From RAM1 sp050247515 (GTDB lineage: Bacteria; Pseudomonadota; Gammaproteobacteria; Burkholderiales; Burkholderiaceae_C), in assembly GCA_050247515.1 (NCBI GenBank), contig JBFWUB010000027.1, positions 1 through 64,000 of the forward strand: a stretch of DNA of 64,000 nucleotides, in the 5' to 3' direction. The notes below the pieces were generated by a model. That model had not been told where the DNA came from. It made no database searches and saw only the letters and a list, made by a program, of their open reading frames with translations. Shown piece by piece: positions 27,878 to 36,855 of the stretch (positions within the stretch are counted from its first letter, which is position 1; every line of letters starts with the position of its first letter). The translations under genes were made by a program, and so were the position numbers.

Positions 27878-28759
27878 ATGGAAAAACGAGTCACCTTCAA
27901 ATCCTCATGGCTGCCCTGGGCGCTGATCGCGCCCCAGATGGCGATCATCCTGGTGTTCTTTTTCTGGCCTGCCGGCCAGGCGCTGTACCAGAGCGTGCTG
28001 CAGGAAGACGCGTTTGGCGCCACCCGCGAATTCGTGGGCCTGGACAACTTCAAGCGGCTGTTTGCCGATCCCTCCTATCTCGACTCCTTTCGCATCACCG
28101 CCATTTTCTCGGCGCTGGTGGCTGTCGGCGGCCTGGCACTGTCGCTGCTGCTGGCCGTCATGGCCAACCGCGTGGTGCGCGCCGCCGGGCTTTACAAAAC
28201 CCTGCTGATCTGGCCGTATGCGGTGGCACCGGTGGTCGCCGGTGTGCTGTGGCTGATGATGTTCGCCTCGCCCTATGGCGTGATCCGCTATGCCCTGATC
28301 GAAATGGGCTTTGAGTGGAACCATGTGCTCAACGGCAGGCATGCGATGGCGCTGATCGTGATGGCGTCCATCTGGAAGTACATCTCCTACAACTTCCTGT
28401 TCTTCCTGGCCGGGCTGCAGTCCATCCCGCATTCGCTGATCGAGGCCGCCACCATCGACGGCGCCGGCCCGTGGCGGCGGTTCTGGACCATTGTGTTTCC
28501 GCTGCTGTCGCCCACCACGTTTTTCCTGCTGGTCATCAACGTCGTGCATGCGTTCTTCGAGACCTTCGCCATCGTGGACGCCGCCACCAACGGCGGCCCG
28601 GGCAAGGACACGTCCATCCTGGTCTACAAGGTCTACTACGACGGCTTCAAGGCCATGGACATCAACGGCTCGGCCGCGCAGTCGGTAATCCTGATGCTGA
28701 TCGTGATCGCGCTCACCGTGATCCAGTTCAAGTTCGTCGAGAAGAAGGTTCATTACTGA
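27878..28759 (+). CDS. ugpA: sn-Glycerol-3-phosphate ABC transporter permease
   Basis: A 293-residue inner-membrane permease of the MalF type with six hydrophobic segments. The EAA loop that contacts the ATPase is at IEAATIDGAGPWRRFWTIVFP (part: EAATIDGAGPWRRFW). It works with UgpE and UgpC. It follows ugpB after an internal terminator and is followed by ugpE with a 1-base gap. Confidence 0.93.
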   Translation: MEKRVTFKSSWLPWALIAPQMAIILVFFFWPAGQALYQSVLQEDAFGATREFVGLDNFKRLFADPSYLDSFRITAIFSALVAVGGLALSLLLAVMANRVVRAAGLYKTLLIWPYAVAPVVAGVLWLMMFASPYGVIRYALIEMGFEWNHVLNGRHAMALIVMASIWKYISYNFLFFLAGLQSIPHSLIEAATIDGAGPWRRFWTIVFPLLSPTTFFLLVINVVHAFFETFAIVDAATNGGPGKDTSILVYKVYYDGFKAMDINGSAAQSVILMLIVIALTVIQFKFVEKKVHY

Positions 28760-28760
28760 C

Positions 28761-29615
28761 ATGATCCAGCGCAACCCCATCCTCGACTTCATCTCGCACG
28801 CCATCCTCATCCTGGGGGTGGTTGTGGTGTTTTTCCCGATCTACGTGACCTTCATCGGCTCCACCCAGACGGCCGAGCAGATCATGTCCAGCAACCCGAT
28901 CTCGCTGCTGCCGGGCAACAACATCGTTGAAAGCTATCGCTTCGCGCTGTTTGGCGGCAAGACCGAAGCCGGGGCATCCGTCGCCCCGGCGCTGCCGATG
29001 ATGGGCATCAGCCTGGCCAGCGCGCTGATCATTGCCATCGGCAAGATCGCGATCTCGCTGCTGTCGGCATTTGCCATCGTGTACTTCCGCTTCCCGTTCA
29101 AGAACCTGGTGTTCTGGATGATCTTCGTCACGCTGATGCTGCCGGTGGAAGTGCGCATCGGCCCCACCTACGAGGTGATCTCCGACCTGCGCATGCTCAA
29201 CAGCATGTCGGGCCTGACGATTCCGCTGATCGCATCGGCCACGGCTACCTTCCTGTTCCGGCAGTTCTTCATGACCGTGCCCGACGAGCTGGTGGAAGCC
29301 GCGCGCATGGACGGCGCGGGGCCCATGCGCTTCTTCAAGGACGTGCTGCTGCCCCTGTCCAAGACCTCCATGGCGGCGCTGTTCGTGATCCAGTTCATCT
29401 ATGGCTGGAACCAGTACCTGTGGCCGCTGCTGGTCACCACCGACGAATCCATGTACCCCATCGTCATGGGCATCAAGCGCCTGATTTTTGGCGAGGTGTA
29501 TATCGAATGGAACGTGGTCATGGCCACTGCCATCCTGGCGATGCTGCCGCCGGCCATTGTGGTGATGCTCATGCAGAAATGGTTCGTCAAGGGCTTGGTA
29601 GACACGGAGAAATGA
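28761..29615 (+). CDS. ugpE: sn-Glycerol-3-phosphate ABC transporter permease
   Basis: A 284-residue permease of the MalG type with six membrane segments and the EAA loop VEAARMDGAGPMRFFKDVLLP (part: EAARMDGAGPMRFF). It pairs with UgpA in the channel. Its 3' end is followed at once by the repeat element (29617-29703), then ugpC. Confidence 0.93.
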   Translation: MIQRNPILDFISHAILILGVVVVFFPIYVTFIGSTQTAEQIMSSNPISLLPGNNIVESYRFALFGGKTEAGASVAPALPMMGISLASALIIAIGKIAISLLSAFAIVYFRFPFKNLVFWMIFVTLMLPVEVRIGPTYEVISDLRMLNSMSGLTIPLIASATATFLFRQFFMTVPDELVEAARMDGAGPMRFFKDVLLPLSKTSMAALFVIQFIYGWNQYLWPLLVTTDESMYPIVMGIKRLIFGEVYIEWNVVMATAILAMLPPAIVVMLMQKWFVKGLVDTEK

Positions 29616-29616
29616 A

Positions 29617-29703
29617 CCACCCCCGAAGCGCCTTCGGCGCCTCCCCCTCAAGGGGGCGCCACCAGTGGCCCGGCAAAGCCGGTTCCACGGTGGCCGCTTG
29701 AAA
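29617..29703 (+). repeat. Interspersed intra-operon repeat, copy A
   Basis: An about 87-base element starting 1-2 bases after the ugpE stop. It can fold into three hairpins: GCGCC-TTC-GGCGC; CCCCCT-CA-AGGGGG; and CCGGC-AAA-GCCGG within a longer outer stem GCCACC/GGTGGC with TGG/CCA. A near-identical copy lies on the minus strand at 33526-33609. Both are in the sense of the surrounding operon and both directly follow a stop codon. Confidence 0.88.
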
Positions 29704-29723
29704 AATCCAACTTAACTGTATCT

Positions 29724-30728
<1,005 letters not shown>

Positions 30729-30731
30729 CCC

Positions 30732-31508
30732 GTGGCGAGCGTGGGGACGACTTCTTTCTGGCCCTACCCGCGCTGGATCGCCCACCGCGGCGCCGGCAAG
30801 CTGGCGCCTGAAAACACGATGGCGGCGTTCCGCCTGGGCGCGGCGCACGGCTACCGCATGTTTGAATGCGACGCCAAGCTGTCCGCCGACGGCGTGGTGT
30901 TCCTGATGCATGACGCCACGCTGGAACGCACCACCAACGGCCAGGGCATTGGCGGCGACCAGCCCTGGGCCGCGCTGGCGCAGCTGGACGCCGGTGGCTG
31001 GCATTCGCGCGCCCACGCGGGCGAGCCACTGCCCACGCTGGCCAATCTGGCGCGTTTTTGTCTGGCCAACGGCTACCACCTGAACATCGAGATCAAGCCC
31101 ACGCCAGGCCTGGAGCAAAAGACCGGCGAAGTGGTCGCGCGCGAGGCGCAACAGCTGTGGCAAGGCCAGGCCGTGCCGCCGCTGCTCACGTCGTTCCGCC
31201 CGGAATCACTGGCGGGCGCGCGCAGCGCCGCGCCGGCCCTGCCCCGCGGCCTGCTGCTGGACACGCTGTGGACGGGCTGGCTGGAAACGGCGCTGGCGCT
31301 GGAATGCGTGGCCGTGGTGTGCAACCACGCGCTGTGGGATGCCTCCAGCGTCAGCCAGGCCCAAAGCGCCGGCCTGCGCACGCTGAGCTATACGGTCAAT
31401 GACGAATGGGCCGCCCAGCGGCTGACCGACCTGGGCACGGACGGCATCATCACCGACCGGGTCGATCTGTTTGCGCCTGCGATGGACGCCGGTTCAAGCA
31501 CGGCGTGA
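30732..31508 (+). CDS. ugpQ: Glycerophosphodiester phosphodiesterase
   Basis: A 258-residue enzyme that splits glycerophosphodiesters to glycerol-3-phosphate plus alcohol. Motifs: AHRGAGKLAPENTMAAF (catalytic His-Arg, Glu), ECDAKLSADGVVFLMHD (second His/Asp), and HLNIEIKP (Glu, Lys). The start is GTG at 30732, 3 bases after the ugpC stop. It completes the ugpBAECQ operon. Confidence 0.93.
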   Translation: MASVGTTSFWPYPRWIAHRGAGKLAPENTMAAFRLGAAHGYRMFECDAKLSADGVVFLMHDATLERTTNGQGIGGDQPWAALAQLDAGGWHSRAHAGEPLPTLANLARFCLANGYHLNIEIKPTPGLEQKTGEVVAREAQQLWQGQAVPPLLTSFRPESLAGARSAAPALPRGLLLDTLWTGWLETALALECVAVVCNHALWDASSVSQAQSAGLRTLSYTVNDEWAAQRLTDLGTDGIITDRVDLFAPAMDAGSSTA

Positions 31509-31515
31509 CAGGACG

Positions 31516-32106
31516 CTAGCGGATATCACCCACCAGTGACGCCAGCGTCTCGGGCGGGATCGTCATGTGGGCGGGGTAATTCGTGTGGTCGCAGCCCAGC
31601 TTGACGCTGGCCCCTGCCTTGACCGCGGCGCACATGGCCGGCGTCAGTTCAAACCGCACAAAGTGCACGGCCGAGGTCTTCTCGTCGTTCTCGCGGTCCA
31701 GGTCTTCGTCGGCAATCGCGTACACGCGCGCGTGGCCTTCCACCTCGACGAACATGCGGTCTTCCACCCCGATCAGGCGGGCCAGCTCACGGCGGCGCTC
31801 GTTTTCATCGGGGTATTCGATCAGCATCGTCGCCTTCCAGTTGCTGCCGTCAGGCACCAGCGGCGCATAGGCTTCGATTTCCTGCTCGATGCCTTCTTCC
31901 TCAAAGATCTTTTCAATGCGCAGCATCTCCTGGATCTGGTAGCGGATGCTGGTCTCGCTTTCAAACTGCAGCGTGATGTGCTCGCCCAGCCCCACGCTGC
32001 GCAGCTTGCGGTGGGCAATGACCTGCGCCTTGTGTTCCTTGCGGTACTTGCTGTAGGCCTCCAGCGTCATGAGGCTGTCGCGGGTGATTTTTCCGGTGAG
32101 TTGCAT
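31516..32106 (-). CDS. DUF3501 protein
   Basis: A 196-residue soluble protein of the DUF3501 family, with ITRDSLMTLEAYSKYRKEHK at the start and FESETSIRYQIQEMLRIEKI (part of a conserved R-x-Q-I-x-E block). Function unknown. Order on the minus strand is rubrerythrin, Fe-S protein, DUF3501, with short gaps, a recurring trio in betaproteobacteria. It ends 7 bases from the ugpQ stop in convergent orientation. Confidence 0.85.
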   Translation of the reverse strand: MQLTGKITRDSLMTLEAYSKYRKEHKAQVIAHRKLRSVGLGEHITLQFESETSIRYQIQEMLRIEKIFEEEGIEQEIEAYAPLVPDGSNWKATMLIEYPDENERRRELARLIGVEDRMFVEVEGHARVYAIADEDLDRENDEKTSAVHFVRFELTPAMCAAVKAGASVKLGCDHTNYPAHMTIPPETLASLVGDIR

Positions 32107-32117
32107 CGTCGTTGCCT

Positions 32118-33506
32118 TTAACTGATTCCGTACGCCATGCGCACCAGCGTCAGCGGGTGGGCCAGCGTGGGGTTGCCCAGCTGGTTCACCTCAAAGCCCT
32201 GCGCAATGTGGTGGCCGCCCAGCGGGCAGTCGGAGCTGATCCAGTCGGGCACGCCCGGCGCGCTCTTGACGCTGCCGTCTTCGGCTTTGCCCGAGCCCGG
32301 GTGATCCGCCATCTTCTTGAACAGCGGCTTGCCGATCTTCATGGCCATGGGGTGGTAGGCCTTCTTGACGCCAAAGGTGCCCGCGTGGCCCGAGCAGCGC
32401 TCGTTGGTCTGCACCCAGGTCTGCGGAATCATCTTCAGCATTTCCTCGGTCTTCCTGCCGATGTTCTGCACGCGGCCGTGGCAGGGGATCTGGTAGCTGA
32501 TCTTGCCCAGCGGCTTCGTGAACTCGGTCTTGAGCAACCCATCGCGCTTGCGCTGCATCAGGTACTCGAAGGGGTCCCACATCGCGTCTTTCACCAGCTG
32601 CACGTCCGCGTCATCGGGGTACATCAGCGGCAGCTCCTGCTTGAACATCAGCGTGCAGCTGGGCACCGCGCTCAGGATGGCGAAGCCGTCTTTGGCGTAC
32701 TTCGCCAGCACCGGGATGTTGGCTTCCTTGGACGCGTTGACCGAATCCAGGTCGCCCAGCTCCAGCTTGGGCATGCCGCAGCATTTTTCCTTTTCGACCA
32801 GCACGTACGGGATCTCGTTGTGGTCCAGCACCTTGAGCAGGTCGTGGCCGATGCCGGGCTCGTTGTAGTTGATGTAGCAGGTGGAATAAATGGCGACCTT
32901 GCCGGGCGTTTTGGCGCCGTCGCGCACTGCGTGGCCCTGCGAATCCTTCGCGCCCGAGCGGAACTTGCGCGTGGCGAGCTCAGGCAGCCAGGCGTCCTTG
33001 TGCACGTCCAGCATGTTTTCCATCACGCCGCGGGCAAACTTCGTCTTGTTGGCCGCGTTGGCCACCTGCACCACCACCGGTATGCCGGCAAACTGGCCGT
33101 GCACGTCGGTGGACGCGAGGAATTTTTCGCCAGCCTTGACCTCGCCCTTTTTGAACTTGATGGCCTTGGCGCGCAGCATGGTGTGGGGGAAGTCCAGGTT
33201 CCATTCATGCGGCGGCACATAGGGGCACTTGGTCATGTAGCACAGGTCGCACAGGTAACACTGGTCCACCACCTTCCAGTAGTCCTGTCTGGCCACACCA
33301 TCCACTTCGCCCGTCGCGCTTTCGTCCACCAGGTCAAACAGCGTGGGGAACGATCCGCACAGGCTCACGCAGCGGCGGCAGCCGTGGCAGATGTCAAAAA
33401 TGCGCTCGAGTTCATGGAACGCGGCGTCCTCGTTCCAGAACTCCGCGTTCTTCCAGTCCAGGGGATGGCGCGTGGGCGCCTCAAGGCTACCTTCTCTTAC
33501 CGTCAT
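32118..33506 (-). CDS. 4Fe-4S / CCG-domain protein (GlpC/heterodisulfide reductase-like)
   Basis: A 462-residue protein with two ferredoxin-like motifs (ICHGCRRCVSLC, CYLCDLCYMTKCPY) and two CCG-like cysteine domains (YSTCYINYNEPG...EKCCGMPKLELG; IPCHGRV...RCSGHAGTFG). These recall electron-transfer subunits of glycerol-3-phosphate dehydrogenase or heterodisulfide reductase. It lies between rubrerythrin and DUF3501, suggesting electron delivery to the rubrerythrin. That role is inferred. Confidence 0.87.
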   Translation of the reverse strand: MTVREGSLEAPTRHPLDWKNAEFWNEDAAFHELERIFDICHGCRRCVSLCGSFPTLFDLVDESATGEVDGVARQDYWKVVDQCYLCDLCYMTKCPYVPPHEWNLDFPHTMLRAKAIKFKKGEVKAGEKFLASTDVHGQFAGIPVVVQVANAANKTKFARGVMENMLDVHKDAWLPELATRKFRSGAKDSQGHAVRDGAKTPGKVAIYSTCYINYNEPGIGHDLLKVLDHNEIPYVLVEKEKCCGMPKLELGDLDSVNASKEANIPVLAKYAKDGFAILSAVPSCTLMFKQELPLMYPDDADVQLVKDAMWDPFEYLMQRKRDGLLKTEFTKPLGKISYQIPCHGRVQNIGRKTEEMLKMIPQTWVQTNERCSGHAGTFGVKKAYHPMAMKIGKPLFKKMADHPGSGKAEDGSVKSAPGVPDWISSDCPLGGHHIAQGFEVNQLGNPTLAHPLTLVRMAYGIS

Positions 33507-33525
33507 CGCAGTGTCCTCGGTGTCA

Positions 33526-33609
33526 TTTCAAGGGCCACCGCGGAACCGGCTTTGCCGGGCCGCTGGTGGCGCCCCCTTGAGGGGGAGGCGCAAAGCGCCT
33601 CGGGGGTGG
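33526..33609 (-). repeat. Interspersed intra-operon repeat, copy B
   Basis: Reverse-complement copy of the element at 29617-29703. It starts 2-3 bases after the rubrerythrin stop and precedes the Fe-S protein gene. Differences from copy A fall mainly in or around stems: the first hairpin is GAGGCGC-TTT-GCGCCTC, and the outer stem has CGG/CCG where copy A has TGG/CCA, so pairing is preserved. Confidence 0.88.
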
Positions 33610-33611
33610 GC

Positions 33612-34034
33612 TTAATCCACCAGTTCGTTCAACGCTTTCTGATAGCGGTTGGCGTGCGAACGCTCGGCCTTGGCCAGCGTTTCAAACCAGTCCGCCACTT
33701 CGTCATGGCCTTCTTCGCGCGCGGTCTTGGCCATGCCCGGGTACATGTCGGTGTACTCGTGCGTCTCGCCGGCCACGGCGGCCTTCAGGTTGTCGCGCGT
33801 GGGACCGATGGGCAGGCCGGTGGCCGGGTCGCCGCATTGCTCCAGCCACTCCAGGTGGCCATGGGCGTGGCCGGTTTCGCCTTCAGCCGTGGAGCGGAAC
33901 AGCGCCGCCACGTCGTTCTGGCCTTCAACGTCGGCCTTGTTTGCGAAATACAGGTAGCGACGATTGGCCTGGGATTCACCGGCGAATGCGGCTTTCAGGT
34001 TCTCTTCCGTCTTGGAGCCTTTGAGTGCTGCCAT
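33612..34034 (-). CDS. Rubrerythrin, rubredoxin-less
   Basis: A 140-residue diiron ferritin-like protein. Metal-site glutamates are in TEENLKAAFAGESQANR, STAEGETGHAHGHLE, AAVAGETHEYTDMY and AKAERSHANRYQ. It lacks the C-terminal CxxC...CxxC rubredoxin domain, so it needs another electron donor; the Fe-S protein downstream is a candidate. It would reduce peroxide. The ATG at 34034 gives the MAALKGSKTEENL start. Confidence 0.92.
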   Translation of the reverse strand: MAALKGSKTEENLKAAFAGESQANRRYLYFANKADVEGQNDVAALFRSTAEGETGHAHGHLEWLEQCGDPATGLPIGPTRDNLKAAVAGETHEYTDMYPGMAKTAREEGHDEVADWFETLAKAERSHANRYQKALNELVD

Positions 34035-34187
34035 GGGATATCTCCTTCGTGGGTTGAACAAACTGACTGGGGCGCCTTGAACACGGTTGGGATCAAAGAC
34101 TTCCGCAGCGTAGTCCGGTTAGGGCCGCACGTCTAATTGGCTGCGTCAATTCACTGCATCGAATATGCCTATCACATCGATAGTATT

Positions 34188-34206
34188 GATAATGCTTCTC
34201 AATAAG
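34188..34206. promoter_or_regulatory. Fur-box-like sequence
   Basis: GATAATGCTTCTCAATAAG agrees with the 19-base Fur consensus GATAATGATAATCATTATC at about 12-13 positions, including the first seven and the central TCA. It lies in the divergent gap between rubrerythrin and the VOC gene and could act on either. Iron control is plausible for a diiron-protein cluster. Confidence 0.3.
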
Positions 34207-34237
34207 CAGGCTACGCAGCCTTGGATGTGCTCAAGAA

Positions 34238-34270
34238 TTACGGTATAGTAAATCCGTTACGCAATAGTAA
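34238..34270 (+). promoter_or_regulatory. Duplicated TTAC-N6-GTAA operator
   Basis: Two palindromic sites, TTACGGTATAGTAA (34238-34251) and TTACGCAATAGTAA (34257-34270), lie 19 bases apart centre to centre, about two helical turns, in the 5' region of the VOC-FAD monooxygenase operon. Each is extended by AT to a 16-base direct repeat. The arrangement suggests two dimers of a transcription factor binding side by side. The regulator is not encoded in the neighbourhood. Confidence 0.6.
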
Positions 34271-34295
34271 ATTGCAAAGCCTTCAAGGAGACACC

Positions 34296-34916
34296 ATGGC
34301 CGCCGTCCTCAAAGACCCCGCCGCGCTGCCCGCGCCCGCGCCGATCCACCAGCTGCACCACTACGCCTACCGCGCGAAAGATGCCGAGGAAACCCGGCAC
34401 TTTTACGAAGACATCCTGGGCCTGCCGCTGTACCACATCATCCAGAGCGACGTGGTGCCCAGTACCGGCGAATACTGCCCGTACACGCACTTCTTCTTCC
34501 GCCTGCAGGACGGCTCGTTCATTGCATTTTTTGACCTGGGCAACGACGAGGCCGCCCTGCCCTCGCCCAACACGCCGCTGTGGGTCAACCACATCTCGTT
34601 CCGGGTGGATTCGGTGCAGGCCCTGACCGACATGAAAGCCCGCCTGGAAGCGCACGGCATCGAGGTACTGGGCATCACCGATCACCACATCTTTGACAGC
34701 ATCTATTTCTTTGACCCCAACGGCGTGCGGCTGGAGCTGACCGCCCAGCGCGCCGACGAATTCCAGATGCTGCAGGAAAGCAAAACAGCCCATGCCCGCC
34801 TGCGCGAATGGACCGCCCGCAAGGAGCAATGGCGCCGCGACCGCGCCGAGGGCAAGGCCGCCGGGGCCCTGAAGCCCCAGCAGAACGACCGCCCGGAATA
34901 CACCGCCAAAAAATAA
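34296..34916 (+). CDS. VOC (glyoxalase/extradiol dioxygenase-like) protein
   Basis: A 206-residue vicinal-oxygen-chelate protein. The first His is in HQLHHYAYRAKDAEETRHFY; the metal Glu is in NGVRLELTAQ, and WVNHISFRVDSVQAL provides the central His. The C-terminal 45 residues are a charged extension beyond the usual fold. An AAGGAG site precedes the ATG at 34296. It is the first gene of an operon with an FAD monooxygenase and DUF2783, pointing to aromatic compound breakdown, possibly ring cleavage. The substrate is unknown. Confidence 0.8.
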   Translation: MAAVLKDPAALPAPAPIHQLHHYAYRAKDAEETRHFYEDILGLPLYHIIQSDVVPSTGEYCPYTHFFFRLQDGSFIAFFDLGNDEAALPSPNTPLWVNHISFRVDSVQALTDMKARLEAHGIEVLGITDHHIFDSIYFFDPNGVRLELTAQRADEFQMLQESKTAHARLREWTARKEQWRRDRAEGKAAGALKPQQNDRPEYTAKK

Positions 34917-34918
34917 CG

Positions 34919-36661
34919 ATGTCAAGGCCCTCCGCCATGCCCAGCAGCTACGCGCAAACCAGTTTCAGCAACGGCTACGAATTCACCCAGGGCAGCGGCT
35001 ACGTGCTGCCCGAATACCCCTTTGTCGCGCCCCCCGAAATCGCCGCCGGGCAGCCCGGGCACAGCCCCATCGTCATCGTGGGCGGCGGCATCACGGGCCT
35101 GACGCTGGCCTGCGCGCTGGCCCGCCAGGGCGTGGCCGCCGTGCTGCTGGACGAAGACAACACCGTGGGCGTGAAGGGCGCGTCGTCACGCGGCATCTGC
35201 TACACGCAACGCTCGCTGGAGATCTTTCACCGCCTGGGCGTGTACGAGCCGATCGCCGCCAAAGGCATCCAGTGGAGCGTGGGGCGCACCTTCGCCGGCA
35301 ACGACGAGGTCTATTCCTTTGACCTGAAGCAGCAAAGCGCCTACAACCTGTCCACCCAGCCGCCGTTCATCAACATCCAGCAGTTCTATATAGAGGCCTT
35401 CCTGGTGGACCGCATTCTGCAGCTGGGCCATGTGGACCTGCGCTGGTGCAACCGCGTCACCGCCTTCACGCAGGACGCCGGCGGCGCCACGCTGAGCGTG
35501 ACCACGCCCGCGGGCGACTACCAGCTGCGTGCCGACCACGTGGTGGACGCCACCGGCTCGCGCAGCCCGTTTCGCGGCTGGTGCAATGCCTCGGTCACCG
35601 CCAAAAAGGGCGACGACCGCTGGTGCATTGCCGACGTGCGCTTCACAAAGCACCCGCCGGTGGAACGCCATACCTGGATCGAGGCGCCATTCAACGACAA
35701 CCGCGCCGTCTGGCAGCACCTGATGGGTGACGACGTGTGGCGCATTGACTACCAGATGGCGCCCGACGCCGACCCGGCCTATGTGAGCCGCGAGGACGTG
35801 GTACGCGAACGGCTGGCGCGGCAATTCGGCCCCGACTGCGGGGTGGAAATTGTGTGGGTGGGCCCCTATGCCTACCGCAGCGAATGCATTGACCAGATGC
35901 GCCACGGCCGCGTGTTCTTCATGGGCGACTCAGCCAAGGTGGTGAGCCCCTTTGGCGCGCGCGGCGGCAACACCGGCGTGGCCGATGCGGACAACCTGGC
36001 CTGGAAGCTGGCCGCCGTGCTGCGCGGACGCGCCGCCCCCGCACTGCTGGACACCTATCACCAGGAACGCCACGAAGCCGCCACGCAGAACGTGCGCGTG
36101 ACCAACCGCACGGCGCGCTTTCTGCGCCCGGCCGACGGCATGGAGCGCGTGTTCCGCAATGCGGCCATCAGCCTGGCCAAGCAGTACCCGTTTGCCCGCC
36201 AGTTCGTCAACACCGGCCGCATGGCCATTGCCAACCCCTACACACAGTCCGCCGCCTGCGACAGCACTGGCGGGCTGCCGGTGCAGAACGTGGCCTTGCG
36301 CTGGGCCGACGGCGGCACCGGCACGGTCAATGACCTGCTGCGGTGGGCCGACGGGGACCTGCTGCTGCTGGCCTTTGGCGACCTGGGCCGCGACGCGCTG
36401 CAACGCCTGCGCGCGCTGGCCCAGACCGCGCCGGTGCGCTGCGTGCAGGTGCTGGACGCCACCGCGCGCGCCAACGCCACCGAACATGTGCGCGACCCGC
36501 ACGGCCACCTGCAGGGCGCCTGCCATGTGTTTGGCCATGCCTGGGCGCTGGTACGGCCCGACGCCTACGTGGCCGCCACCGGCGAGGGCATTGACGCCGC
36601 ACTGGTCCATGCCGTGACGCGGGCGCTGGGCGCCACGCACCAACCGGAGGCCACCGTATGA
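34919..36661 (+). CDS. FAD-dependent aromatic ring monooxygenase
   Basis: A 580-residue class A flavoprotein monooxygenase of the PheA/MhpA type. FAD-binding Rossmann motif IVIVGGGITGLTLACALA (about residue 45), DG-like motif around VVDATGSRSP, and the GD motif GRVFFMGDSAKVVSPFGARG with GNTGVADADNLAWKL. The C-terminal thioredoxin-like domain (about 480-575) is present. It would hydroxylate a phenolic ring using NAD(P)H and O2. The start is ATG 34919, 2 bases after the VOC stop (ATG 34937 is an alternative). It overlaps the DUF2783 gene by 4 bases. Confidence 0.88.
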   Translation: MSRPSAMPSSYAQTSFSNGYEFTQGSGYVLPEYPFVAPPEIAAGQPGHSPIVIVGGGITGLTLACALARQGVAAVLLDEDNTVGVKGASSRGICYTQRSLEIFHRLGVYEPIAAKGIQWSVGRTFAGNDEVYSFDLKQQSAYNLSTQPPFINIQQFYIEAFLVDRILQLGHVDLRWCNRVTAFTQDAGGATLSVTTPAGDYQLRADHVVDATGSRSPFRGWCNASVTAKKGDDRWCIADVRFTKHPPVERHTWIEAPFNDNRAVWQHLMGDDVWRIDYQMAPDADPAYVSREDVVRERLARQFGPDCGVEIVWVGPYAYRSECIDQMRHGRVFFMGDSAKVVSPFGARGGNTGVADADNLAWKLAAVLRGRAAPALLDTYHQERHEAATQNVRVTNRTARFLRPADGMERVFRNAAISLAKQYPFARQFVNTGRMAIANPYTQSAACDSTGGLPVQNVALRWADGGTGTVNDLLRWADGDLLLLAFGDLGRDALQRLRALAQTAPVRCVQVLDATARANATEHVRDPHGHLQGACHVFGHAWALVRPDAYVAATGEGIDAALVHAVTRALGATHQPEATV

Positions 36662-36846
36662 AAACCACGCTGAACCTGCAGGACGCAGACACCTTTTACG
36701 AACAGCTCATGGACGCCCACGCGGGCCTGAGCGGCGAGCAGTCCGAACTGTTCAACGCACGGCTGATCCTGCTGCTGGCCAACCAGGTGGGCGACGCCCA
36801 GGTGCTCAAGGACTGCATCACCGCTGCGAAAGAGACCCCCCGGTAA
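36658..36846 (+). CDS. DUF2783 small protein
   Basis: A 62-residue acidic protein of the DUF2783 family (LNLQDADTFYEQLMDAHAGL, then LNARLILLLANQVGD-like, here FNARLILLLANQVGD). Its ATG overlaps the monooxygenase stop as ATGA, so the two are translationally coupled, and a role as a helper of the FAD enzyme is inferred. Function is unknown. Confidence 0.8.
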   Translation: MKTTLNLQDADTFYEQLMDAHAGLSGEQSELFNARLILLLANQVGDAQVLKDCITAAKETPR

Positions 36847-36855
36847 AATTCGGGG

